Part shown: positions 23,341 through 34,804 of the stretch, one piece after another
How positions within the stretch are numbered: position 1 is the first letter of the stretch
How the letters are laid out: every line of letters begins with the position of its first letter
Assembly (NCBI RefSeq): GCF_001411555.2
Contig: NC_049916.1
Coordinates: 27,112,558-27,176,557, forward strand
Length of the DNA: 64,000 bases
Source: Juglans regia
Taxonomy: Eukaryota; Streptophyta; Magnoliopsida; Fagales; Juglandaceae
Direction of reading: 5' to 3'
Translations under genes and position numbers: made by a program
Notes under the pieces: model-generated
The model's input: the letters and a program-made list of their open reading frames with translations, nothing else
Told to the model about the DNA's origin: nothing
Database searches by the model: none

Positions 23341-24942
23341 TTAAACATTTCCAGGCAGGAGAACATCGGCAATCAATTTGTCCAGGTTCTGGTGAGAAGA
23401 ACCGCCAGGTTTGGCAGCCTCTTCTGCCTTTGACTCCCACTCCATTACCTTCTTCTTCATTTCTTTACCCTTATCACCCTCCATTAACTCCCTCACCAGT
23501 TTCTCAACCTCGTCCCGCTTAACGTTGTTATCTATCTCCATCCCAATGCCCCATTCAGTGCAGCAGTACCTGCAATTCGTCTGCTGCTCGGCAAAGAAGG
23601 GCCAGGAGATCATTGGCACTCCACTGCACACGCTTTCAAGTGTGGAATTCCACCCGCTATGCGTTAGAAACCCAGCTATTGATGGGTGCTTCAGGATTCG
23701 TTCTTGAGCGCACCAACTTGCTAGCATGCCTCGATCTTTAGTTTCGGTAACAAATTCAGGAGGCAGAATGGCCGAGTCTCCCACCACAAGATCAGGCCTT
23801 ATAATCCACAAGAAGGGTTTTCCACTGTTGGCAAGTCCCCAAGCAAACTCGACGAGTTGTTGGGGCGTCATCACAGTGATGCTGCCAAAATTTACGAACA
23901 CCACGGAGTTAGGTTCTTTTGTATTTAGCCATTCCACACACCCGGGCTGTTCTTTCCACAGATTGGAACCTAATGATCTCAATTTGTCATCTTTAATCTG
24001 ATCGGCAAGTAACAGAAGTGGACCGATGGTGTATATACGAGGAAGCAAAGACGAGAGAGCATCCAAAACGTCCTTTTCAAATGGGTCGAACGTGTTCAAA
24101 ACCACAGCTGAAGCTCTTGGAGTTCTCTTCGTTTCCCGGATGAGGAAGTTGACCATGATATCGTTCTCATCCGTAGTTCTAATGAAACTCGGAAGATCCC
24201 TCAGCCGCAAGTTTTTCATTCCGGGAATCCAATCGATTGCCGTTTCTAAATACCCATTCGTTAGATCGCTTGCATCTGTGAATCACATCCATCGAAGTAA
24301 GGTAAAATCTTTGTTAAGGTTGATATATACGTAGTAATGAATCTATATGGGAAACACTTGCCTTAAAAATTTAAATCTGATAAATAGTAATATTAAGGTT
24401 GATCGAGACACTACGTACGTACCTTTGAGAGGTGTTAAACCTCGTTCAACTAGATGACGATAATGCATATAACACAAGAAGCCGCAGGCGCTAGGTGTCC
24501 AGAAAAGTACGTTTGGAATTCCAAACTTTTCAGCAGCATCAAGGGTGAAGGACATGCAGCCGTCAGACACAATACAGGTGACCGGGCGCGGCACGTTGGA
24601 AGAGGTCGTATCGTTGAGTTTGGAGAGGAGGCTGCAGAGAGGGACGAGGCAATTCTTGGAGGTGGAATCGCAAAGAGAAGGGACATCTTGGCTAACATCG
24701 GCATCAGAAAATGGAAGGCCTTCGGGGATGGTCTCAAAGCGAAAGCCAGGGAAGCCGTCAAGGGCATCGGGGCCTCTGGACCTAAGCAAGCGTTTGTGGT
24801 TGTACTCGGTATTCACAAAAGTTATGAGAAAGCCTTTGTGATGGAGGAGTTCGGCGAGCTTGAGCATTGGGTTGATGTGGCCTTGAAGTGGGTATGGAAC
24901 ACAGAGAACATGACCTCTAAAATCTGCAGAAATGGAAACCAT
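23341..24942 (-). CDS. UDP-glycosyltransferase, UGT85A type (two exons, intact)
   Basis: Exon 1 is 24942-24423 and exon 2 is 24275-23341; the intron has gtacgt at 24422 and cag ending at 24276. The join gives a continuous 484-residue frame across [15 protein letters not shown], the usual intron position and length for the UGT85 group. The N-terminus has the catalytic His22 in PLQGHINPM, and Asp127 in VSDGCM probably pairs with it. The 44-residue PSPG box spans about residues 361-404 ([11 protein letters not shown]...HSGWNST...FFAEQ) and ends in Gln, which fits UDP-glucose as donor. Family members are cytosolic and glucosylate small molecules such as cyanohydrins, terpenols or hormones; the acceptor cannot be read here. 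A TATA box lies about 90 bp upstream of the start. Confidence 0.93.
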
Positions 24943-25029
24943 ATCTTTGTGAATCTCTCCCTGACAAACACACGCAGCTCAGGCACACGAGATGGGGAAA
25001 GCTTGGAGGAAGTTGCATCATTTCAGCCC

Positions 25030-25036
25030 TTTTATA
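25030..25036 (-). promoter_or_regulatory. TATA box of the UGT gene
   Basis: On the minus strand tggctataaaagggctg, a strong TATAAAA box, lies 88 bp upstream of the ATG at 24942. That allows a leader of about 60 nt. Confidence 0.7.
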
Positions 25037-25059
25037 GCCATACTGTCTGAATAGAACTG

Positions 25060-26049
25060 AGCTTTTTCCTACCACTTTTGCTTGTGCTTACCTTTTCACA
25101 TTTCAGATTTTGATTTGTTGCCATTTTTAATAGAGTTGGGCTACTCAGCCGCTAGCTGCTCCATTTGACCAATGTGTTTTAAAAATTTGTTTTAATTATT
25201 CTTTTCATATTTTCTTAATAAATTTAAATATTTTAAAAAAATAAAAATAAAATCTCAATATATTTAAAATTACTTATTTAATCACTAAGTAAAAAAAAAA
25301 AAAATACCAAGCGGTCAAAGTATGAGGTAAAGTAGTATTTCTCTTTTTAATATAAGTAATGTTACATACAGTTGTAAAGAAATTAAATATCGTGTAGTTA
25401 CATTGAAAAAAATAAGATTTATTTTTAAATTTTTTTTCATGAAGATTTAATATCTTTTTATTTTTTTTAAATGATTATGCAGTGCTTATATATCCATATC
25501 ATTTTCATTTTTATTTTAATAATGAGAAAATGTGGAAGCTACCCTAATCAGACACTGCGACCACGTACAACCGAAGAAAACGTAAGAGATGACATGCTTT
25601 CACCGTTCAGCCGTCAGAGTGACGTTTGATCTCCGCTTCCGATGGATCGTGCTGGGGGCTGTAGGCATATATTGTATGTGTTTTTTTTTAAGTTATTTTT
25701 TATATAATATTTTTTAATATTTTTTAAAAAATAAAATAAATTAAAAAAATATTTTAATTATATTTAATAAAAAATTAAAAAAATATTTTATATTTTACTT
25801 CGTGATTAAGTAAGTATTATTTAATAATATTATAAATTTTTTTATTTTTTAAAAATATTTAAAATTATTAAAAACATCTATATAAAAAAAATTAAAAAAT
25901 ACACATAATAAAATACACTAGAACTCCAGCCGGAGCTCCCAGCGGGAGCCCCCAGCGGGAGCTCCAGCATTATCCTATTAATAAACTTACTTGCAAATCT
26001 CAAAAAGACATCAAAATCTTTCTCGATCCTCCTCGGGCTGCTTTTGTAC
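25060..26049. other. intergenic region between UGT promoter and duplicated block
   Basis: No gene seen. AT-rich with MITE-like stretches (for example 25360-25470). An unusually GC-rich patch with repeated ccagcgggagc units lies at about 25922-25968. Confidence 0.5.
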
Positions 26050-26069
26050 GTTGAGCAGACCTGATCTGT

Positions 26070-27212
26070 GTCGAATTCTTTCTAACTAGTAACGAGTTAA
26101 GTAGGTGGAGCTCATTTAAAATAATTTAAATGTATTTAAATATTAAGATAAATTTAATATTATTTATAAAAAATTAAAAAAAGTAAATATGTGTTGAGTT
26201 AAAAAATATTATATGTCTCATGTGTAATGAAGTTTAAAATTGAGATGAGTTTAATAAATTGAGAGTTGAATATTTGAATGTTAGACTCATATTAAAATTA
26301 AGTAGAATAAACTGAACTGAATTGATCTCAGCTGAGTATTGCAACCAAATGGGGCCTTAATTGACTTGCATAGAAATTTGGGGTGCTTTATATTTTTTTA
26401 TTTTTTTCTCAGGCTTTTAAGATTATTTTATATAATTATTATAATTTTTTTAAAATTTTTATATAAAATATAATAAATAATTCAATTTTTTCAAATTATA
26501 AAATAAAAATTATATTAAAAATCTTATTCAACTTTCAACTTTTATTTTATTTTATTGTATAACCAAACGAGACCTAATTGTCTTTTTATCACTATTATTA
26601 GTGATTAATTTGATATTATAATTTGTTTGTTTTGTAATGAGTTTTTACTTTATTATTATTTATAAATAATAAACAGTAAATTATTATTTAAAAATTATTC
26701 ATTATTATTTTTAAATTATTTTACTACTATTTACATGTAATCTATGATATTCTTAATATCCACATATACCCTGTTAATATTTCTTAAACGTCTTCATAAA
26801 GATTTTGTAAAATGTTGAAGAAAATGTAGCAAATACTTCATTAACTGATGCCCTATCCGGACCCAAGCTTTATTTGTTCTCTCCATGTTCTAATGCCCTT
26901 CTTTTTTTCTCCTCACTAATGTGTAGATTCATTAAATCGATGGATTTGGAAGTTACTTTGGAATTCAATTTATTGACGTCGTGTTTCACAACCTAGGCAA
27001 CTCTACAGTTCCTCCGCCTCACCTACAAGACTCGAGGAGATGAGGGCTCGAGGGTCGATACTTATGTTATAATTATCTTTTTGTGTCTGACTATATGGAA
27101 AAAATTGTTAAGAGAGCTAACATGTGCTCAGGATTCGTTTATATACACGCTCGTGATGGTCCCCACTCTCTACTGGCAGATCACGGTGGGGCGTATGGGA
27201 TGCTGCGCATAT
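26070..27212. repeat. direct duplication of intergenic DNA, copy 2
   Basis: Homologous to 19390-20600 in the same orientation. It begins with a family-1 MITE and includes a family-2 MITE near 26400-26575. This copy continues past the point where copy 1 is replaced by the Gypsy segment (ggcagactttctcccttgtc at about 27211), so it shows the sequence before that rearrangement. Confidence 0.85.
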
Positions 27213-29769
27213 GGCAGACTTTCTCCCTTGTCCTATTAGTCATTGCCCTGCCACATTGTGCGTGTGTCGCTAATCTAACCCCTATGACGGACAGGGGGAG
27301 GGAGGTACGCGCACTACCTTGTCCCAAAGGTAGATGGACGCTTGGTCTTGTTGCATATTGGCCTCTCAGCTCATTTACTGTTGCGTGCCTGCTGTCTGAC
27401 GACATGAGTTGTTGTGTGGGTGGGTGATGTGTCCAGCCAACACTTCTAATGGGCCTCCTTGGGCTTTGCCTCGCCCCCTTCCCCTCATTGGTTTTTTTTA
27501 CGCTACCGACAGTTTGGATCCTGAGAAGGGGCCAAACTGTCATACGGCCCAAGGAAGGGGTAAATGAAAATCCCCTTTCACATTTCTTCGTGAATTTAAG
27601 TTTTTTTTACTCTTCATGAAATTGAGGCTGCAAATAAAGGTAAATTTGGAATTTCTAGGCCATGTTTGGTTAAGACTAGTTTTCAAAATTATTTAACTAC
27701 TTTAACCAAAGGCGCCATATCTTTTATTTATATGATACAATGACAACTCTTTTATAATTATTTTCCAGCTTATTTTTAAATAAACAATGAAATCATGCCA
27801 TTCCATTCAAAATAAATCTTAATAATATTACAAAACAAAAAATGATAGATATACAATGTTTTATACAATTATATTTTAAATGAGAGACATTTTTATAAAG
27901 TAAATTATAAAAGTAACATCACTTTACATAAATATCATTATTTTAAAACATAATTGTATAAATGATTGTATATGTATCATTACTCATACAAAACTATCAT
28001 TCATTTAATGTAAAATTATAAATTAGTCGTAAGATAGTTGTAAGGTTATCATTTTGATTATAAAATAAGAGAGAAAAAAGTCAAAGGATATAACTAACAT
28101 AATTATTGTCACATACGTATTCAGAATAATATGATAACATGCAAGATTCCTTTGTGTGTCTATGTACATATATTCGAAAATTTGTGAGATCTACAAGCCC
28201 TCAAAGAAAGACTATTAAAAAACTTAATTAGGTATAGGAGAGCTACTAAGTTTGAATTCTTATTATATATTTTATTTATTTAATTAAATATTTTATATAT
28301 TGGACCTATTTATTAAAAAAAAAAAAGTCTGATCCATTCTTAAAGAAAGGTGTTGAAACAAATAAAAATGATTAATAAATAATTAAATATATACCATGTG
28401 AGCCACGATCATCGCACCCACACAACTATGAGAGCTGCCCGTGTGGTCATCTTTTATGATGAGTTGATATTTTTTAATATGTTTTAGATGATAATCATTT
28501 CACTTTTAAAATAAGTAACGGTAATTATATTATTTTATTCGTCTCGTTCAATGCTTAAATGCCACGGATATGAAAGCAACGCATACTATGGGACAAGGGA
28601 CACCAAATTCGACTATAAATACGAGGTCAAGAAGTTGTGAGCTCTTTGGATTAACTACTATAGACTATGGTGGGATGTTAAGAGTATTTTAAATCATTTG
28701 TAAATAATAATAAAATAGTAACGGATAATTTATAAATAGTAATAAACTATTTATAAACAGTAATGAACTATGTTTATAATAGTTTAGCTCACAAACATAC
28801 CTTAGTATCCTCTAATTCTAGCTTTCTACTTTTGTAACTTCTCTAATTAGGTCTTAAGATTGTCTCAACCCATCTCATTTCATCTTAATATCTTACGTAC
28901 ACTTGAAAAAATACAATAATAATAATAATAATAATAATGTCACCTCTCCGAGATTAGAGGAGATGTGAGTCATCTGACCAACAATCACATTATTATTTAG
29001 TATACAATTTCATCCTACATACATTTGAGTACGACATTCTTATATAAAGTTAGAAAATAATGCTATGGTACGTCATTTAATTATTAGATAATGAAGATCA
29101 CATACAAGCTGGCAAGAGCTAGCAAACAAAATCATAGATCAACTACTTTATTATAAACTCGTAATGGCTATCTTCTTTGTTCTGGTTTAGATCAGACATT
29201 CCCAAGCTAGAACAACATATATACCGGCCATAAACTTGTATAGGTTTTGATGAGAACGAGGCTGCAGGCTCAAGGTTAAGGCCACTAAGATCGTTGCGCC
29301 TGTTGGGATGCTTTTATTTAGATTTTTAAAAATATATATAAAAAAAATTCACTTAATAAACATTTAAATAATTTAAATATTTTTTAATGTGTAAGATGGA
29401 TAATACTAAATTTCATAATTAATATAATGAAATATTTAAATTTTATTTTTAAGATCTTATTAAATTGAGACACAAAATTATTAACGAGACACATTTGCCG
29501 GCCGTCGCATGTATTATATATGTTAATCTATTGAAGTAATTTTTTTTTTTTTTTGATAAATATTGAAGTATTGTTCTATTTGACATAAATGGATATAGAA
29601 TAATATATCATATCAAAATTTTATACTCTATTTTGATTAATTTTTTTCATTATATAGTCACTTATATTGATTTATAAAACTATTTTTGTTAATATTACTT
29701 ATTCTTGGCAGTGAGGAACGTTCCTATGTCTCAAGTAATGATCACTAAATAACAATAGCGTATACATAC

Positions 29770-29828
<59 letters not shown>
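27213..29828. other. intergenic region up to gap
   Basis: A GC-richer stretch (about 27230-27560) has overlapping ORFs on both strands but no recognisable domain. The rest is AT-rich. It includes a poly-(AAT) tract at about 28915-28939 and a long TA microsatellite at about 29780-29828 running into the gap. A segment near 28250-28370 resembles the flank of the Gypsy repeats at about 23120-23220. Confidence 0.5.
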
Positions 29829-29928
29829 NNNNNNNNNNNNNNNNNNNNNNNNNNNNNNNNNNNNNNNNNNNNNNNNNNNNNNNNNNNNNNNNNNNNNNNN
29901 NNNNNNNNNNNNNNNNNNNNNNNNNNNN
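29829..29928. other. assembly gap (100 N)
   Basis: Exactly 100 N at the end of a long TA dinucleotide repeat, a typical place for an assembly to break. Confidence 0.99.
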
Positions 29929-32405
29929 ATATACTAGTGTGTAAACATGAGCAGTTACAAATATTGGAATGCAGAACAAAACATTTTTTTTTATTTTCAA
30001 AATGCAGAGTCAGAACATGTTATAAAAAATATCAGAACGAAAGTTCAAAAATATTCATAATCAAAATCCTTTTGTTATAGTATAAACTGAAACATCACAT
30101 CTTATCTTATCATATCAGAACAGATATCATGTTTAACCCCCGTGGTAGAGTTGTGCAAACCTCGGCGGCCAACCGACCAGAAACAAAATGTGAATATTCC
30201 TTTTATTATTTTCGGAGCCCGAGTGTGCACACAGCAAAGACCACGCAGAAAACCACTTTGCTTCCAAAGTGGGTGCACCGGAAACAGAAATATTAGTACC
30301 AACCAGAACAAATGCCACAGTTTTACACCCGTGGTAAGGTCAGAACGGAACAGAAACATAAATAGAATGTTATGCCAGAAGTTTTCAAAAATCACATCAT
30401 ATCATATCAGAGTACAGAACATCTTCAGAACAGAACATAATCTTATCACAAAAACATATTTTATGTACAAAATTTCATATTCACTCTCTTTTGCATAGTT
30501 CAGAAACAGAATGTCAAAATAGCTCATGTATGCACCAGTCATGCCAAAAAATACTTTATTCTTATATAGAATTTCATGAGTAATACAAAACAAATAATTG
30601 AGATTATTTCAAATTTCTTTTCATAACAAAGCATGCATGTTTTTCATAAAATACACCCCAGATCATTTTATTTTATGCAAAATCTAATATAGGAATCCCA
30701 TTTACCTGGACTTCTTAATTTTTTAGAATTTTCCCACAACAATGCTGAACGAATATTAATCGTCACCTATAAAATAGTCACGTAGTCTCATAAATTTTCA
30801 ATCAAACACGTATATCAATACTTAGACTTGAAATACTACATAAGCTAATTTTCCTTAAAAGAATCAATTTACAACTCTTACATCTCTAAAATATAATCAC
30901 TTCCCAAATTACCTTGATATCAATTAACGCTTCCGACTTATATATTAATATGATTATTAATTAGATCCAAAGAAAATATCATTTAACAAAAGAAAAAAAA
31001 ACCTTTATTTTAATGTAGTCCAATATAGAAATTGGTATCTCTGGAATATAATCCAATTAAACACAATTTACTTTAAATAAAACACCATATGCACAAAATA
31101 TAAATTTTTGAGACTTAAAATAAATTCAAAAAAAAAAAAAAACTTTGCCATGAATTTATGCTAAGGATAAAAAAATGTAATTAAAAACTCTTAGTAGTTT
31201 TATAATTGGAAAGGCAAAATTGTAAAAACACTTAAAAGGAGTATGAGATGTGCTACGTATATACTATAAACCATAAATAAAGCCTTGAAGGCATTTCCGT
31301 AATTACAAGGAGATCATGAGTTATTTGAAAAAAACTAATATTACGTAACAGGGCCATGCATACCGAAAGCTATGTGCAGCGGTGGCTTGGGTGGAAGTCT
31401 ACGATGGCACAACTGGGGGTGGAGGCAGGTCACGTGCTGGAAGAGAGAGAAGGTTAGAGGGAGAAACACGGTAAGAGACAGAGAGAGAGAGAGAGAGCGA
31501 GCTCGGCGTGAGAGAGAATAGAAACTCACCGTGAGGTAGCGATGCATGCGACGATCTGGGGTTGGGCGTCGACCAGGGCAGCTTTCGAAGATGAAGGCTC
31601 GTCTTTCGGCATCTTCTAATGGCAGTGGCATTGAAGTGGAAGGGGCTAACGACGTGGCTCATGGTGGGGATGCTTTCCCTATTTTGGCGTGCAAAAATAT
31701 AGCCCTTTACGTCCAAAGCTTATCGGCAGCTAGGTACGGAGGTGCAGGGTATAACAGCGGCAATCACGATGGTGGTGCAGGGATGGCGCTGTGGGGGGTT
31801 GTAACGTAGAGGCAGCAGTGATGCACAAGATTAAGCTTACGTGAGGGTGTTGGACGACAAATGGGAGTGCAAAGATGACTCCGTGTGTGGCTGTGCTAGC
31901 AGGTATTGAGAGGCAGCGACAGCGATTGCATGGAGGTTGTGGAGGGTGGCGGCTTTAGAGCACGAGAGAGATGGGGGAGGAGATGACAACACTATTTTGG
32001 GTTTTCTTCATGCACGAAGGATGTGAATATATAGGTGATTGAAAGACCAAAAATAAAACCCTAGACATGAGAGAAAGAGACATGCATGAAGTGAAAAAGA
32101 AACGGAATGTGGAGTCTGAAAAAAAAAAATCACAGGTTTGGACTTTTTCTTAAGTGGGTCACAACTCAAATTCTAAAAAAATAATTAAACTTGTCCCAGA
32201 AAATTCTCGGCTCAATACTCACCTTGGCCTTTTAGAGAAAACTTAATTACCAAGTCCAAAAAAATCATAATCGGTCAAAACAAAGATTTTAAGCCTGTAG
32301 TCTAAATAAAGAAAAATACTTAAAAAAATAACTAGGCTCTTCATACGTCTAAATCAGAAAACAAAATTTTTATAAAATTGTTTGTTGCTACACCCGGGTG
32401 TTACA
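29929..32405 (-). mobile_element. probable long terminal repeat of a large LTR retrotransposon, minus strand
   Basis: On the minus strand the right edge at 32405 starts TGTAACACCCGGGTGT, a common LTR beginning. Downstream lie a possible TATA region (cacctatatattcacatc at about 32030), then CT-rich, moderately GC-rich sequence with GA/CT microsatellite (about 31475-31500), then AT-rich sequence with many ttctg-type repeats (cagaacaga on the plus strand, 30000-30530). ORFs here are low-complexity and match no family I know. The other end is lost in the gap, and no matching second LTR was found in the window, so the call is tentative. Confidence 0.45.
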
Positions 32406-34804
32406 ATAATATAGTTTTGAGTTTTTTTTTTTTTTTTGATAAGTCAGTTTGAGTTTCTTTTAAGGGGCCTCATTTTTTTTCTTTAATAAGATATATATAA
32501 TTCTCCAAAACGCTTCTACCTATGATTGATGGTTAATAATAGACTTTTCTGCATCAATCATACAATATGGAAAACTCGTTTGTTGTGTTGGTATTAGGTA
32601 TATCGACTGTCCTTTAAAAACCACACCATAGGCAGCTGCCACAGAATGAAGGCGTGGTAACCATACTCTCAGCCACTAAAGCTATTTGGGGTCCCATCTT
32701 CCTTATCCCTATCACTGTTAGGTCGCAGAATTTTGTGTTATTTCCCTTTGTCTGTTCCTTTCATTCAACAGTCCCAGAGAGCACCTTCAGTACTGTTAAG
32801 GTTTGCTATCATAATAATAATAATAATAATAATAATATACACTCAAATATATGTGTGTGAGTGTCAGTGTATTACGCCAGAAACATGAAATTAGAGGATG
32901 GTGGTCTAATGAACAGCTAGAAGGATATGGTTAAAGAAGTCATTATTAGTGAAAGGAAAATGATAGGAATCTTGTTTGGGGATCTCGCTCATTTCTCTGT
33001 TTCCAAATTTTTTTTTTGAGTTTTTTTTTTTTTTTTTATATATATATAGTAATTAAGAAAATATTATTTAATAATATTGTGAGTTTTTTTCTTTTTTAAA
33101 AAATACTTAAAAGTGTTAAAAAAATAATATGAAAAAAATATAAAATATTATTAAATAACATTTTCTTAATCACTACGTAAAAAAACTAAAAACAAAAAAT
33201 GGGAACGGAAAAATGGACGTGATTCCTAGCATTACCCTCAATGAAATTATATATATTTTTGTTTTTTTTTAAGATTAAAAATGTTAAAAAAATACTTTAA
33301 AAATAATAAATTTATAACTAATGGTATGTCGAGCACCATCCCCAATATAATAGGAAGAGATATGATAGTTGCAATTATGAGTATGTAAGTGCAGCACAAT
33401 CAATTTAAAAAAAATATAAATAAATATGAGGCTCATAAGAAAAGAAAATTAATTTTTTAATAGTAGATCTTATTCTTTTTCAAAATGACTGTACGGCGCT
33501 TGCACACTCTACGACTGTATGTAGCATTATTATTATTTTTTATTTAATAGTTAAGAAAATGACTATTAATGTATTGATATTTTTTTATATTTTTTAAAAA
33601 TATTTTAAAATAATAAAAATATATGAATAAAAAAAATGAAAATGCCAATTTCACGTCACTTGGTGCTACTCGGGCGGAGTAAAAAGGACCTACTTCTGTG
33701 GTGCAATTCAATGAGGAAAAAGGACAGCAACAGCCAGCTTTATGAAAGGGCCACCGATGGTGAAGGTCTGGATCAGGATTTAGGATATGCTCACCATTCG
33801 GTCCATTTCTATCAGTGCTCTAAAAAAACTGCCTTAATATAGCAAAAAGTTAAAGATTTACCATTTTTTTCAAAAAAAGAAAAGAAAAATGGATCTCCCA
33901 GTCAGAGTCAGGCCCCAAAAAAAAAAAAAGTTTTTGACTATATCAGTAATTAAAAAGAGGAAGGGGGAAAAGGCTCGAAATGGATCTCTCTCCAAGTTGC
34001 ATGAGTTAACAGGAAGACAAACTCTCCTAATACGATGGGGACCCAAAGACCAAACTCTATTGACTCAAGACGCATCTGCATTATTAACAGAGAATCATCT
34101 CTCAATGAAAGCACAATCAAGTTATTGCTAACAGGCTGAATATTTATTGGTCTTTTTATGTGGTCAACTACTGGCTGGACTGAGGTGCCTTTTTTTTCTT
34201 CTTTTTTTTGTCAATCCGAACTAAAATGTGATCCTGATCATGGAAGTAATTCACTCACTCGGTTTTATTTTTTGTTAGTTACTCATAGTTTTTTGTTTTC
34301 TATGAAGTGGTAAACATGGACGATTAATGCATACCAAAGCAAGTAATTATGCTAACAAATCATTGGGGCTACATAGGCTTCAGTATTAAATACGAACTCA
34401 TAAATCAATGCGAGTTGATTAAGGAGAGGCATTTCCACTGTAGAGCATCCAGATCCACTAGGATCATGGTCCTGGAACAGTACTGAATATCCCATTCTTT
34501 ATACACAGATATCTGAAATCCAAAGCTAAAGAGCAAAGACATGGAACCGATATGATCCAAAAACAGTGCCTACCACTCCCATTACTTTGTAAAGGGGCCA
34601 TGAAATTCTGCTAGGAAGCGAAAATTCTGGACAATTCCAAGCTTACCGCGTGGGATTTTTCCATTTTTTTTTTTCCGTCAGTCTTGTGTCTTTCTGGTTG
34701 TTCCGTCCTTGTGCTTGTGATCAGTTTTTTAGTTCTCCTTCTGTTTTGGAGGCTCTTTCCTGATAAAATCCTGCTCGGTTTTCTTGATAATTTGTGTTTT
34801 CATC
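32406..34804. other. intergenic region and NPH3 promoter side
   Basis: No credible gene before the NPH3 start. Poly-(AAT) near 32812-32837, several poly-T runs and a family-3 MITE near 33358-33530. The last few hundred bases before 34805 (T/C-rich with gtgcttgtgatcag) are probably the NPH3 promoter and leader. Confidence 0.5.
33358..33530. repeat. foldback MITE, family 3
   Basis: Shows the family pattern: gatatgatagttgcaattat at the left, ttaattttttaatagtagat in the middle, and ctacgactgtatgtagcatt at the right, with imperfect inverted-repeat ends. Similar to the element at 13785-13977. Confidence 0.6.

Noticed and set aside
24454..25050. 198-residue ORF on the plus strand across UGT exon 1
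   Set aside because: It is the antisense of the intact UGT coding region, with no recognisable domain; a shadow ORF.
27083..27552. Overlapping ORFs on both strands (114 and 123 residues)
   Set aside because: They overlap each other, match no family I know, and the left part lies in a duplicated non-coding segment.
31341..31809. Three overlapping ORFs of 87-105 residues
   Set aside because: Low-complexity Ser/Leu or Gly frames within the putative LTR; no conserved domain.
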